In this document: piece by piece, positions 1 through 12,923 of the stretch
How the letters are laid out: each line of letters opens with the position of its first letter
Position numbering within the stretch: position 1 is the stretch's first letter
NCBI RefSeq assembly: GCF_000004075.3
Contig: NC_026655.2
Coordinates: 2,108,001 to 2,172,000 of the forward strand
DNA length: 64,000 nt
Direction of reading: 5' to 3'
Source: Cucumis sativus
Taxonomy: Eukaryota; Streptophyta; Magnoliopsida; Cucurbitales; Cucurbitaceae
Notes under the pieces: model-generated
Database searches by the model: none
The model's input: the letters and a program-made list of their open reading frames with translations, nothing else
What the model was told of the DNA's origin: nothing
Made by a program: the position numbers and the translations under genes

Positions 1-2139
1 CATTATAAGTATATATACAATTTTTAGCGTGGAAAGGAAAGGATTGAATGAATGCATTTATTTGATTGGTATTGAATGATGAGTATACATTTCCATTTTT
101 TATAATGCGAACATTACTAAGATTTATTTAATTATCATCCATGTAATACACAAGCATCCAAAAAGAAAAATTTTGTATAAGAAGATGAAGATTCGCATAT
201 TTTTAACAAAAATTTGTTTTATTCAACTAAAAAAATGGCTATAAAAAGAGTGAAATAATTGAAAAATTAGATATAATAATAATAATATGAAAAAAGAAAG
301 AGCATTTAAAATGGCATTGAATAGGGAGGACCAAAGGCAGCTGTTTAGGGGGCCATAAAAGAAGACAAAATCTTCCTAAGCAACTACCAACTTGTTGGTT
401 TCATCAATAAATTAATTAAATTGGTCCATACATGCATACAAAATCACTTCCTCTTTTCATTCTGCTTTCATTCCATTTTAGATTCAATCCTAACTCCTAA
501 CTATCACATTTTAAACCTTCCCATCTTCTTCATTTTACCCTTTTGTCTTTTCCTTCTTCAACAGCAAACATAAAAAAGTAAAAAGATATCAAATTCTCTC
601 TTTTCAACCCTACTTTTCATCTAAAACCGTTATTTCTCTCTCCATAAACGATAGCTATCGCACTGTTGATAAGTCATGTAAGTTTCTGTGTTGATTTGTG
701 TTCTTCGTTTATTTTTTATTATTGATTTCTTAACAAACATTGTTACGTTAAACGAAGAAGTTCCATTGTTCTTTTCATTCAGTTTGATATTGTAAATGAG
801 ACAACGAATCTTTTGTATTGCAAATGGAGAGAGCATATAATTTTACTTGAATAGAGATTAAACCTCTAATTTTTCAAACAAATAGTCAACAAAATTCAAT
901 CCATAGATAAACAATTAATTCTTTGAAGATAGGAATTATGAATATAAGGGAATAAAATTATGGATGACGTATAGTTCAAAGTTAACTTGAATTACTAATT
1001 AAGGAAGATTTTAGAGAATTAGATAAGAATGACACATATGAATGAAGAATTTTTTTTTTCAACTAATTAATTAAACTGTATAATAAATATAAACATAACA
1101 CGTCTGGATGAAGAATTTTTCATCGGTTGAGTAAAATATAAAAAGAGTTAGGTTAACAAAATAAAGTCGTTTATATGATCAAGCTAAGATAAAGAATATT
1201 CAAGTTTGTTTAGTCAATAAGTTTTATATTTCAAATAAAGTACTTACGCTATATATGCGTGTGAGTCTCTATATAAGTTTTAAATCAATAAACTATACAT
1301 GTTAATTATGCTAAAATGTCGAATTTTTTACAGACAAACATAGATATTATACAAAATTCAAACATCATGCATGTGCTACAACGTAGATAATATTTATTCT
1401 AATAAAAAGAGACGTAAATAAAAAAAATAATTTTGAAGTACTCATCTTCATTTGAAGATTTAAAGACTCGAAGACTGAATCGATATTTTTATTTTATTGT
1501 AAGAAGCACGAAAGATTAAAAAAAAGCAAACAACAAAATGTTGCTAATATAAATAACTACACATTTTAATTTGTTCAAACATTATAAAATGTCTATTTAC
1601 TATTTTTTGAAATTTTTGTTTTTATAATCTTATTTGGGTTAATTATGACTACGATATTGAATCACATTATGTATTTTAAATTAATTAAAAAAGTTCCTAT
1701 GATTGTAAGTAAAAAAGTCACAACTTTCTCAAGAAAAAAAAAAGTACTACTCATTCTCATAATTAAAAACATTCAAATTTTAGTTGATTTAATTTCTAAT
1801 TATTTAGACTAAGTAAAGTAAAGAAGGTAATTATAATTAAAAATAAGAAACACACATTTATTATTATTTACTATGTGAATTATTATTATTTTATTGTAAG
1901 AGAGTTGGTCCACTCGTTTAATTGAAGATTTTTTTCACTCCTTGTGGGATGCAGTAAATTTAAGAAACCGACCTGTAAAAACCAAAATTTATCCAACTCT
2001 ATTTCTATACTCGAACCAAACTCAAATGATCAAGACATCTAACTATATTTAGTAACTACAATTCAAATTCATCTTCTTCTAAAAAAATAACAATCATCTT
2101 CAAACTTAATTAAATATACGACTACTCCCTTTACCGTTT
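1..2139. other. AT-rich intergenic DNA, no gene seen
   Basis: No open reading frame here has recognisable protein features. The short frames present, such as one at 630-836 on the minus strand, are low-complexity and lack any domain. The stretch at about 420-660 is pyrimidine-rich and could be the leader or promoter of something outside the window, but I cannot support a gene. Confidence 0.6.
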
Positions 2140-2375
2140 ACAATATTAAATTTGATTGTATGATGTTTCATCTTAAAATCAATGGGCAATGAGGGGAGTA
2201 GTCCATCTATATTATATAGAGTGTGAGTCTCTTTGGTTTTTCCAATGCGAGACTCTTAAATCTCCAACATGCTTCCTCAAGATGGTTCTTCTTTAGGCTT
2301 ATCTATCTTGGACTGAATACTCATTTGAATTTATTGAACTATGATACCATATTAAATTTGATAGTATTATCTTAT
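2140..2375 (-). mobile_element. Degraded LTR-retroelement remnant with primer-binding-site-like motif
   Basis: The motif TGATACCATATTAAA lies at 2342-2356. Its reverse complement contains TGGTATCA, the start of the initiator-methionine tRNA primer-binding site used by many plant Copia elements. Upstream, the stretch at 2172-2217 (TTAAAATCAATGGGCAATGA and following bases) visibly matches 40818-40863 in the AAE gene. A CTCAAGATGG motif at 2276-2285 is also familiar from such LTR ends. There is no coding domain. I infer an old LTR fragment; the boundaries are approximate. Confidence 0.45.
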
Positions 2376-2664
2376 TCATTGAACTATGCTCGATTTAGTT
2401 TTAGAGGTTAAATAAAACGTCGTGAAATTAAAAGAATACATACAAGCTTTTGGTGGGGACGAGAGAGAGAAAAAGAGATAAATATTGGTGGAAGGGAGCT
2501 TTCAATTGCTCAACCAAAAACTCACAACAGTGTTTGAACAGTGAGATTTTGCTCTCAAATTTCCACTCTCTTAACCTATAATGGTGCCCCAAATATAAAC
2601 TATATTCAAATAATTCAATCTATTTTTCTTCAAAGTTATTTTTTGTTTTTAAATATAGTAAAAT

Positions 2665-2785
2665 AAACTAAAATATTCATAAATATAACAAAATATCAAT
2701 GACAATATCTTACCATTGGCATCTGCCAATTACTGATAGATTATGAAATTTTGTTATATTTGTAAATATTTTTAATATTTTTACC
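2665..2785. repeat. Palindromic MITE-like repeat, copy 1
   Basis: The left arm ATAAATATAACAAAAT is mirrored on the right by ATTTTGTTATATTTGTAAAT, with ACTGATAGA between them. Similar arms and a TGATAGA or CTATCA core recur at about 4.1, 27.3, 32.3 and 43.3 kb. There is no coding capacity. I infer a miniature inverted-repeat element family; the edges are approximate. Confidence 0.5.
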
Positions 2786-4089
2786 ATTTAATATGTTCAA
2801 CATTTTTTTTATTATATTGTTTATTATTGTTAAAATAATGAATAATTTCCCACTTTGTCATTTTAGAAGAATAACAAATAAAAAAGTAAACTATTTACAT
2901 TTTGCAAAAAAAAAAATCACTAAAAACAAAAACTCATTAATCTAATTTTTTTTCATGAAATAATGTAAATACTTTGTTAACTTTGTCATTTTTACCATTT
3001 TCTTGTAAAAAAAAAAAAAAGTCAATTAAACACTACTAAATTTAACATTTTATTATTTATTCAAATTTTAAAAAATTAACATATGTGTTTGGTGATTGAA
3101 ATCTATAATTTCTTTTTTATATATATATAGTTGATGACGTATAGATATTTATGTGTAATTAACATTAAATAAAAGGAAAGTACATATGAAAGCTAAGAAA
3201 TATTTAGATTTGATTTTGATGTCTTATTTCAAATCAAGTTTCATTTCTTAGGGACAATTGCTTGGAATTAAATTAAATTCAATTAGCATACCTAACTTTA
3301 AACACAAAACTAAAATAAATTAAAAAAGCATCTCATCCCAACTCTCAATTTCTAATTATATAATAATTAATTTCACACTTTAATCAAGTTCCTTTTTAAA
3401 AAAAAAAAAAAAATTCTAACAATGGAATGAAAAATCAAATATTCATACCTTTTTTTTAAAAAAATGTTATATCCATATTGGAGTCGAATGATCACTTTAA
3501 TGGCTATTAATAAGTTAACTAACTTTGATTATTTATTATCATCCATTTAACTTTAATTTAGTCTAACATTAATTTAATAAATATAAGTCATCAACTCATA
3601 ACTATATATTTATACAAAAATTATTGGTCTTTTAATAAATGTTTTGTTTTTGTTTTAATTAAATAGAGGAACAAATTCGATAATTATTTCATTTTTTTAT
3701 TTGTATTTAATAGTTAAAAACGAGGTTTATAAATAGGATTTTTTAAAAGAATAATAATAAAAAAAATACAAAACTATCTAATGACAAAAACTCATTACAT
3801 TTGATTTTGCCATAAAATATAAATAGTTGGTCCATTTTACCATTTTTTTTTACCGTTCCTCTTATAAATAATTATCAACAATTGATTTGTTTAGTTTTGT
3901 TACATACCTTCACTATTTTTAAAACTAAATCAAAATTTGAAAACGTAGAGTAATATTTAATAATTATAAATTAAGTTTATAAACTTTAGTTTGTCCCCTC
4001 TAAATTTCTTATTGTTACGTTATTTAATTTTCACTATTGCTTTTAAAAATTAAGCCCAATTTTAAAAACTAAGAAATGTATTTTAAAAA

Positions 4090-4265
4090 GAAAATTGTCA
4101 AAAATAATAAATTTGACAAAATATCTACTTCGTATAACATAATTTACAGATTCTATCAATATTAATAGTCACTAATGATATAAATCTATCCGTGATTATC
4201 ATTTATATAATTCAAAATTTTACTATAACTTGTAAATATTTGAATTCATTTTGCTAGTTTTAAAA
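4090..4265. repeat. Palindromic MITE-like repeat, copy 2
   Basis: This holds a TTTGACAAAATATC left arm, a TTCTATCAAT core at 4151-4160, a second CTATC, and a right arm with AAAATTTTACTATAACTTGTAAATATT. Order and motifs match the copy at 2.7 kb, though it is strongly diverged. Confidence 0.4.
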
Positions 4266-4944
4266 ATATTTAATCTAAAAACTTAATTTTAATTTAAGTT
4301 CTTTCTAAGCAAGAATTCAAAAGTTTATTTAAGAACAAAAAAAAAAACTAAAAAACCATACCATAAAAAATTGCAAAGAAATTAACATAAATTCCATAAA
4401 CTGAAAACTAAAAACGAAATCACGATAGATAAGGTATATCAAACAATATTAAAAGCGAGCAGTAAATAAACAAGACTTTCAATATATATTTCTTTTAAAA
4501 TACACATTCGAAGTAAAAACGCAACTTCAAAATTTAAATTTATTTCACGTAATCGGATGTAATAGAATCCATAATATAGTTGACATCCAACTTCAATTCA
4601 TTTCTCATTTCAAAAGGATTATCTAATATTTTTAGTAGTAACAAAAATTGAGGTGAGAGATGGAAATCGTACTTTTAGTTTGGTAATGGAAGGGCCGCTG
4701 TTGGAACGGATCTAGAAAATAACCAAAAAAGTATTTTCTTTTTTTGGTTTAATTATTTATTTATAAAGAAAAAAGGAAAAGAAAATTAATTAGTTGGATG
4801 GCGATGGGAAAATCCAAAGAGAATAGACGAAAAGAAATGAATGGATGATTAATGTTTGATAGCGATAAGACAAAGGGGGATGTGAGATGAAATAAGGAGC
4901 GTTGGATTAAGAATATTTATAACTATATAATATGGAATGTGTGT

Positions 4945-4976
<32 letters not shown>

Positions 4977-4977
4977 T
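4945..4977. repeat. (TACA)n(TA)n microsatellite
   Basis: A compound simple repeat: a few TACA units followed by about ten AT units. Confidence 0.9.
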
Positions 4978-5167
4978 ACATTCAAAGGTTAAAAAGTTGT
5001 ATGTAAATAAATAAAATAAAATAAAAAAATGCATAAAATTATGACACTACTGCTTGTGGGGTCTGTCTTTTAGATCCCAACATCTTTAAAATTAAAAATA
5101 AAATAAAGGTGATAATTAATTAAATAATTGAGTGATTAATTAATATTTAATAATAACAAATAACAAC

Positions 5168-5200
<33 letters not shown>
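5168..5200. repeat. (AAT)n microsatellite
   Basis: About eleven AAT units in an uninterrupted run. Confidence 0.9.
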
Positions 5201-5201
<1 letters not shown>

Positions 5202-6785
5202 GTTGGTGGTGTTGACTACGCAATTTCATAAGTTAAATTTAGTTGTCACTCTCACTTTATTTATTTCGAATCTGCATGTCTTCTCTTTCTCTTCAATTTT
5301 CAAACTCTCCCTATTCCTTTCCTTTTCTTATATGTACATTTATGTTTTTATAAATTAAATTATCTCAATTTTAGTTTTCTTTTTTATAAAATATAATATA
5401 GAGTAATTTTAGATTAGGGTTTTATCAAACTATACACATTATACAGAGACGTGTGTAAAAATAGAAAAAAAAATGATAATATAGTCTATAACCCTCCATT
5501 TTTTAAGTTACAAAATTAACAAATTTAAAAGAAAATAACTCTATGATAATAGTCTGATATCATTAATTACTTGTCATATACGTAATATGAAAAAAAAAAG
5601 TGTTATGAACTATTTTTTTCTAATTTTTTTTAATTATATGATGCAATTTTTCAATTTTATTTGTATATATTTTATAAAATTGTATACACTAAATTTTAAT
5701 TTTGTTTTAAAACCATACGTGTATCCTGATATTAAGATGAATTTTAACCATAAAATCAGTAGCTTACTTAACTTCATAAAAATATTAAATATATTTGCTA
5801 ACAAAACCAAATCAAAATGAAATATATATATATATAAAGTAAAAAAAAAAGAAAGAAGAAAAGATCCTATTCCTCATCCTTTTTCATGTGTTCCCTTTCA
5901 AAGTCAATCATTAATCAATACAATCTTCTTCATCGTTGAGTGATTAAATTAGGTTTATTTATGTTATTAATGGATTACAATAATTAGTAGTACATTATCT
6001 TTGTACATATTTATATCTTATATTTTCATAAATTAATAATTCGTCGTAAAATTTAAATTAGTTAAAAAAAAAACAAAATAGCTATTAAACTAAACATTTT
6101 CTCTCCTTTTTTTTTTCATTCTTATAAATGGAACTTTGGATGTTCATCACAATTTATTTTTCATACCCAAATTTATTATTTATTGTTTATTATATCAGAA
6201 AATGGTATATTTTGTTTTTTGTTATAAAAGGACTGAGTAGAAATGGTGGGATTCCAACTTGTTAAATGCTATCACCATATTTTGTCTTTTAACACAGTGT
6301 GCGTATATATATATATATGATATATAGATATTTTTCTTTTTGATTTTAAGAAAAAGACAATTGAATAATAGGTGGACTAGATTTGAAGCTTTAAACTCAC
6401 AAGTTGTTAAATTTATTGAAGCTTGACCAATGACAGAGCCAAATAAATATATATATATTAATAAATAACTCATTCTCACCCAAAGTTGAAAGAAAAAAAA
6501 GACAGTTTATTTAAAATGAATATTAAAATTGTAAATTTAAGGATTAAAGTAAAAGAAAATTGAAGTTTGAAGAGTAAGAAAATGAATGCAAAGGGGAAGG
6601 TGAGATGAGACAGTGGATGAACATTGAGAGGACAAAGTTTGGATTTTGATTTTCTTTTTTATAGAAAAAAAGAGAGATTTTAGAAGAAAGGAAATGAAAT
6701 GCTACACCGTCAATAATGGTAATGAGAGAATTAGGTACAAAATTTGGTAAGGTTTAACTGTTTAATAACGCAATGATTCAGTAGA

Positions 6786-6820
6786 AAAAGAGAGAGAGAA
6801 AGAGAGAGGGAGAGAGAAAA
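6786..6820. repeat. (GA)n-rich purine tract
   Basis: GA dinucleotides interrupted by AAAG and GGG, about 1 kb upstream of the SPL coding start. Confidence 0.75.
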
Positions 6821-7235
6821 GGACAGGCTTTTGTTGTTTGTCTTAAAAGCTTTGGGTTATAATCGTTGACTCAAAGAAGGGTAATGGGGGAATCAATCAA
6901 TATTTTGCCTCCTTGGCAAAGACAATCCCATGAAAGTCTCAATTTTAGTGGGAAAAATTTCTTCTTTTTCATCCATCAATTACTTTGTTTGTAACTAATC
7001 AGAGCAAATAACTCGTTTTGGAAAACGACTGCTCTGCAAAGCCTTAAAACCGTTACCTTCTAATCCCTTTTTTTTTCTTTTTTCTTTCTTTCTTTGTCCC
7101 CAGAAATGGCAGCCACAAGGCTCTTCTTCCATGGAGTTTGTGTAGCACACCAAAAATATCTTTGACATTAAGTAAACCCCATTTCAGCCTTTTATCATAA
7201 TACCACTTATGAACAGTGTCTACTGCTAAAGTGAG

Positions 7236-7252
7236 TTCTTTCTTTCTTTCTT

Positions 7253-7278
<26 letters not shown>
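7236..7278. repeat. (TTTC)n(TC)n pyrimidine tract in SPL leader
   Basis: Several TTTC units run into about fourteen CT units on the plus strand. CT-rich tracts of this kind are common in plant promoters and 5' untranslated regions, and this one lies about 560 bases before the SPL start codon. The long minus-strand frame opposite it (7053-7400) is Arg/Glu/Lys low complexity produced by the tract. Confidence 0.8.
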
Positions 7279-7283
<5 letters not shown>

Positions 7284-7585
7284 CAGTAACTTTTCATTGT
7301 TTTCCTTCTTATAGCCCTCTCTTTGATGGCTTTTCAGTACTTGGGTCTGTGGTTTTTTTTGCATCTTTGCTCTGTATTCTCTCTGGGACTTTCTTTGCAT
7401 TCACCTTATTGATTGTTTTTTTTTCTTGATTTCTTCTTTTTCCTTTTGATGATTCACATAGGGTTCAGAGTTTTTGGGTTGATTTTGTTGCTATTCAGTC
7501 GTGTGCTTCTCTGAGCTGAGATTCTCTTTGATATATTCTTCTTTCTTTTCCCCAAAACCCATTTGGGGTTTTTTCCTTTTTGGCT

Positions 7586-7702
7586 ATGATGTTGAGTTGG
7601 GGAAGAGATGGAAGCGACATGTGGGTTTTCTTCTTCTTGTGTTCATGTGGGTGTTTTGAGGTTTTGAACAGTGATTATGAAAGATCTTCCATGTTTAACT
7701 AG
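7586..7702 (+). promoter_or_regulatory. Possible upstream ORF in the SPL 5' leader
   Basis: An uninterrupted 38-codon frame starts with two consecutive ATGs at 7586 and stops with TAG at 7700-7702, 131 bases before the SPL start. If this part of the leader is in the mature mRNA it could lower SPL translation. I cannot tell whether it is exonic, because a leader intron is possible in this T-rich region, and the peptide matches nothing I know. Confidence 0.25.
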
Positions 7703-7833
7703 TGAAGTACAACTTTGGTTTGAATTTTGGGTGAATTTGTACCAGAGGGAGTTGGTGGTCTTGTAATTTTCAAGGCTGTTTTTATTTTTTTTCCTTTTGA
7801 GGTGAACTCCTGCCGATTCATTCTGTTTCTGTA

Positions 7834-10800
7834 ATGGAGTCTTGGAGTTATGTTTCCGAAGGAAAGGGATGTATGTCTGATGAAATGAATTCACCTACTA
7901 GTTCACTTGCAAGGAATAAAGATTCTTTGTTGGGTTGGGAATTCAAAAATCCTTGTAGCTTTGGTAGCACTATGTTACCAACGAGTCAACAGGTTGATAA
8001 TCAAGGTTTTGGGGAACTTGTTTTCCCTGAAATGATTGGGAAACAATTACCTGACAATTCAGTTTGTGATATTTTGAGTAGCAAGGTTGTTGGTGGAAGA
8101 TTTCTGAATCCAGCTATGAATTCCTCCATTGCATTTCTTGGGGAGGATGAATCCACTTCAAAGCTTTCTAGCTCTATTGTGGATTCTAGCAGCCGAGATT
8201 CGTCGTTTATTGATTTAAAGCTGGGGAGATTTGCTGACCAAAGGGATGCTCATGGTTACAAATTTTTTAAGGGAGCCCCCATTTTATCATCATCTGAATC
8301 GTCGATGCCTTCAAAACGAGTACGAGCTTCCGGTTTGAATTCCCAAACTTATTTCTGCCAAGTTTATGGCTGTAATAAGGATCTCAGCTCCTGTAAAGAT
8401 TACCACAAGAGGCATAAAGTTTGTGAAGTTCACTCAAAAACTGCAAAAGTTATTGTGAATGGTATAGAACAAAGATTTTGTCAGCAATGTAGCAGGTTTG
8501 TTAATTTTCATCAGTCATAATCCTATGTGTTTACTTTTTGTCTCCCATAACTGATAATAATTAACATGAAAAAGAAATAACTTCATACTTGAACAAAGCT
8601 TCATACGTCGGTTGTACTTTCATTCTTTACATCTATTGAAACAAAAACAAGGTTTTTCTCCTAAAAAGAAAAAAGCAAAAAGAAAGGAGGTTCTATTTGT
8701 ACAATTGCTACCAACTCTTCTTTCAAGTAATTAATTTCCTCGAATCAAGATCCCTGACTTCTTTTAGTACTTTTTTCTCTCTTACTTATCCTGAAATCTC
8801 TATTTTCCCTTTAAATTTGGGATCTGGATGTTAAGTGTTGTGCTTTGCACTGATTCTTCTGAAATTATAAAAGTAATTTTTGTTTATCTTTACTTCTAAT
8901 ATTTTCTGTGCTTATCTCTTTCTTCATCAAGGTCAATGTTTTTGCTAAATTAGTTTTGGTTGATCTATATATAGTTGGTTTCAAAATTAGCAAATAACTT
9001 TTACATACTGTTCTATAAATGTCTCTGGTGTAGAAGATAATCCAAGCTTTATGTATATTTTGATCGTTCTCTCTGGAGATCCTCACAGGTTCATAAAATT
9101 AATTGTAGTCCATTTGAACCTGATTTTTATGCTGATTAACATCGTCATTAACTTTACACTTAACATAAAATGAGGGGAAAGTGGGTGGTCTCATTGAAAG
9201 TTCTGATAGGGCATTTATCCTTGGCTTTTACCACTTGTCCCACACCCACAAAGCAAATCATTTGTATGGATTGCTGCTGTAATATGTTTTAGCTTTTGAC
9301 TTCCAGGTTTCATTTGCTAGCTGAATTTGATGATGGTAAGCGCAGCTGTCGTAAACGTCTTGCAGGTCATAATGAACGTCGGAGAAAGCCTCAAGTGGCT
9401 ATAAATTCTGGCAGGACTGGAAGGTTTCTTCAGTCATATAATGGTATTAAAACTGGATCATATCTTGCAATCCTACTCTTATTACACTGGTTGCATATGT
9501 GCACAGTTGTCTGCTCGATGTAAGCATGAAAACTTTCTGCATGGCTTCATTAAACCTGGAATCTCTTAGCAGTCACTAGATAATTTTTCTGATTTCATTG
9601 TCTAAACTTGTTATTGATTTATCCTAATATGCTCCATCAATTAGAATCCAGAATACAGTCACACTCCATCTCTTAAATTTCATTTATTGAAACTCATCAA
9701 GATGAGAAGTAATCTTTATTATTCAGTGTGCTTAACCATGAGCTTAGCTTGCTCCTTATTTTGTATATGTGTTTTTAGCTTCCCCCATGTTCTTGCTTCC
9801 TAAGATCTTTCAATACACACATATATTGTGCCATTGATATTCATAGGTATGGATCTTCTTAAATATCTGTCTGATTCTGATATACGCTTAGACCAAGAAC
9901 AATTAATTTTGTTTGTGACTGCTGATTATGAGTGACATGAATAGTCAATTGGAAATTATTACACCACCCATTCAATTTTAATTGGGAAGGAAACGACAAC
10001 GCAACCACCTGCTGTGATACCATATTAAACCACCAATTCACCCAAAAGCTTAAGCTGGTGGTTGAAGATAAATTTAATTATATATCACCAACAGAAATAT
10101 AAAGATCTAAAACTAGTTTTTAAAAGATATTGAAAGCACCTGCAGCTTCCTATATTTGCGTTGTCAAATGTTTATGGAACTATTGGTTCTGTGATTTGTG
10201 GCATGTCACATTACCAAATTTGTTTCACGTTCATGAACTGACCTAAGAAGGCACATATATACGACTTTCCAATTCATGATTCTTGATTTAATGTTTTGTT
10301 CCTGTGAATAATTTAAATGTTTTTCTTTTTATTTTAGTTTAAGTGTTTCACATTGTTCTGGCTGTGTAACTGTTTAAATAAACTTCAGGTAGCAGGCTTC
10401 AAGGAACGGCATTAACAGCAACATCCTTCATCTGCCAAGAGATATTACCAAATGGACTCTTGCATCCAGAGAAATATGGAACAAGTGATTGGTGTAGGAC
10501 TGTGAAAATTGAAGACAAGAATGAATATATGCCTTTGTCTGCTGTTCATGTTCCTAGTGGCCACTTGCATTCAAAATCCCTATTCTCTCCTTATGATATT
10601 GAAACTCAAGTTCCCCCTTTCCATGACAATGGACCGAATGCATCTGCCACAAATATATTCAAAGAGAACAGTAATCAATATCCTCTTAGTGTAGGAGGTG
10701 TGAATTCCAATTCTCGTTCTTACTTTCACAACCCCTCATTAGGCAGTGAATACTTCAGTGTTTATAGTGCAGCATCAACCGACCGACTATCAGGATTATC

Positions 10801-11242
10801 AGATTCCGGTTGTGCTCTCTCTCTTCTGTCATCTCAAACACAAAACTCCTCAACTCATTCATCAGGGATTCCCATTGGTCGTCCTTTGGTTTTGCTTGAT
10901 GGCCAAAATCATTACAGCATGAGTCAACTTTCTGAAAAGCTCATGGGAGTAAGCTCCCAGGTTTCTGTCAGTGGTGTGTCCAATAAATTCAATTCATCAG
11001 GGTTGAATACTTCGGAAGGTTGTACCCTTGGTCCCATCTCAACACCTGAAACAAGTGATGCAGTAAATTTTGAAATTTCAAATAGGATTTTCCACGGATC
11101 AAATTTGGCAGATCCTGGTGAAGGTGGCCCCACAATTGACCTGTTGCAACTTTCGTCACAACTCCAGCGCGTTGAGCACCAGAGGCAAGCTATGCAGGTG
11201 AAGCAAGAAAGTAATGCTTTCTGCTGCCTCCGGATCACTTAA
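7834..11242 (+). CDS. SPL6: SQUAMOSA promoter-binding-like (SBP-box) transcription factor, SPL6 type
   Basis: A nuclear, plant-specific transcription factor that binds GTAC-core promoter elements and acts in phase change and defence. Coding exons are 7834-8495, 9307-9443 and 10389-11242, joined in frame into 550 residues. The first intron splits the SBP domain after Cys-Ser-Arg, the family's usual place. The SBP domain spans roughly residues 170-245: a first zinc finger beginning [20 protein letters not shown], a second around [20 protein letters not shown], and the bipartite nuclear signal [17 protein letters not shown]. The start MESWSY resembles Arabidopsis SPL6. Exon 3 carries the miR156 site in its ALSLLS codons. 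The frame ends at CCLRIT; a further exon-like piece at 12924 leaves the 3' structure open. Intron 2 contains an LTR remnant. The family is certain; the SPL6 label rests on the N-terminus and is less so. Confidence 0.93.
9940..10095 (-). mobile_element. Degraded LTR remnant in SPL intron 2
   Basis: TGATACCATATTAAAC at 10015-10030, followed by CACCAATTCACCCAAAAGCT, reads on the minus strand as an LTR end running into a tRNA-Met primer-binding-like TGGTATCA. The same motif occurs at 2342 and, shortened, at 40789. No coding sequence accompanies it. Confidence 0.45.
10812..10831 (+). promoter_or_regulatory. miR156 target site in SPL exon 3
   Basis: The 20 bases GTGCTCTCTCTCTTCTGTCA equal the canonical plant miR156/157 complementary site and encode the conserved Ala-Leu-Ser-Leu-Leu-Ser peptide. 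From established knowledge, miR156 cleaves or represses such transcripts in juvenile tissue, so this SPL should be age-regulated. Confidence 0.95.
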
Positions 11243-12923
11243 ATTTTATGAAAAACAGGTACCTAAAAATGATTCTCTTGCAAAACTGGATTCTGTTCAC
11301 ATGCTAATAAGCCTCAGCTGAAGGAGTTCCTCAAAAAATATATGAAAAGGAAAATGATACTTTCATTTTTAAACAAAATTAGCTTCATTTTATTTGACTG
11401 CAAGCTGGACTATATTCACCATGTCATTTCCATTAACATAACATGAAGATCAGGATTTGAATGTATGATCACAATCACTTTGAATTAATTTATTTGATAT
11501 GGCCCTTACTGATGTATATATTGTTAAATGGAAGTTTTCTTGTCCTTGTCACTGAATTACTATATTCCCAAAATATGTACTTGAATTGTGATAGCTGTTG
11601 GAAAGCATGTGGTTTTAGCTGTTTAGATTTGCTTCTTAACCTGCTCAAGTGCGTTTATTTTACTGAACTTGTGCTTAAATGAGAAACTTATTGACAAGCG
11701 TCAACAAATATACCAGCAAGGGCTTGGAATTGGCAATAAACAAAACCATCATTTTTGTCTAAAAAAACAAGTTGGAACTGAAATCATTGAATTTGAATAA
11801 AGTTGAGCACTGCTCAATAAGGATCTATCATCCTTCTAATGCTTACTTTTAGTCTCTAGTATGGCCTTGAAGTTCATGTAAGGAAAGCCAAATTGGACGA
11901 CCAGCTGCTTGCTGATAACATTATTATTTTGGGGGCTTATTAAGAGTAGGGTTTTAAGTGGACTTCAGCCTTAAGCTATCTGATAATCTATCTCCAAAGC
12001 ACTATTCTTGCTTGGCCATTGAAGTACCTTGGCTTGTTTTTTTTGGAATTCTATGGTTGATGGGGTTTCAGAAAGACTTGAAAAAAAGGAAGAACCACAA
12101 TTAGGTTATAGGAAAATAAAGTTCTTTTATAAATTTGCTCCTCTTGAAACGTCCAGTTACAGAAAGGTTGGGCTATGGTGAAAGACAGACTGTTGGGATG
12201 TTAAAACTAACTCCTGAGGATCTTTTTTTCCTGACTTCTTAATGATGTAAACCAGCATGTTATGATCCAACTCTATGAATTTTGTGGACTTGTTATCTAT
12301 TGCATACTTTGCCATAGAGAAGAGAACAAAAATTCTCGTCTTGCCGTCACCTTTTACCTAAAATTTGGTGTGGCTCATGTTTGTTATTCCTTTGAAAGCA
12401 TCATCAATATTCTTTCTTTTAGGAACCCTTCCACTAAAAGTACCAGAGATTTCATATAGATGAACCCATTTTACAGCCATATCAAGGAAGCTTATGCTAC
12501 AACCTCCATAGAAATTCTTTATTTCAAAATAAAATGTTGCAAGGTGTCATTTCCTTTTGAAGAAGAAACTCATGAAGTGTAGCTTAGGATTTTTTTTATT
12601 ATTATGTAAGGGGTTTGTAGGAATCTTGATTCATGGAACGGTTTTCGTTGAAGTTTGAACTTGTCATGTTTGCAAGGTGGTGCGCAATGCTCGGGAAGCA
12701 GAACGAGCAGCTTTTTTCTTTTCCTTTCTTTGTTGAACTAGTATGCGTTCAAATTTCAATCATATGCCATATTGGAGCTGCCAATATCAGTTACATTACT
12801 GCTAAATCTAGAATAAGAACATTATGATCACTTTTTACACTTCAATGAGATGAACTATGAACAAACAATTGCTTCTCTGATTATTTTGTTATGTCGTAAT
12901 CGTAAACTGTTGCATATATTCAG
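11243..12923 (+). other. SPL 3' region: UTR and probable intron
   Basis: After the SPL stop a good donor (AAAAACAG then GTACCT) occurs at about 11258-11260, and an acceptor (ATATTCAG) ends at 12923. The intervening sequence is intron-like and has no convincing frame. The small frames at 11461-11682, 12262-12459 and 12633-12827 lack recognisable features. Confidence 0.4.

Larger units (their letters stand above)
2376..7235. other. AT-rich intergenic DNA with repeats, no gene seen
   Basis: Apart from the two palindromic repeats and the microsatellites listed separately, I see only AT-rich sequence. The small frames at 4849-5034, 5587-5820 and 6222-6479 are made of simple-sequence or hydrophobic low-complexity residues and are not supported as genes. 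From about 6780 the composition becomes purine-rich, then pyrimidine-rich, as expected upstream of the SPL gene. Confidence 0.6.

Noticed and set aside
7053..7400. Minus-strand 115-codon frame, Arg/Glu-rich
   Set aside because: Produced by the TC/TTTC simple repeat in the SPL leader; no domain.
10924..11238. Minus-strand 104-codon frame inside SPL exon 3
   Set aside because: It is a shadow of the SPL coding exon.
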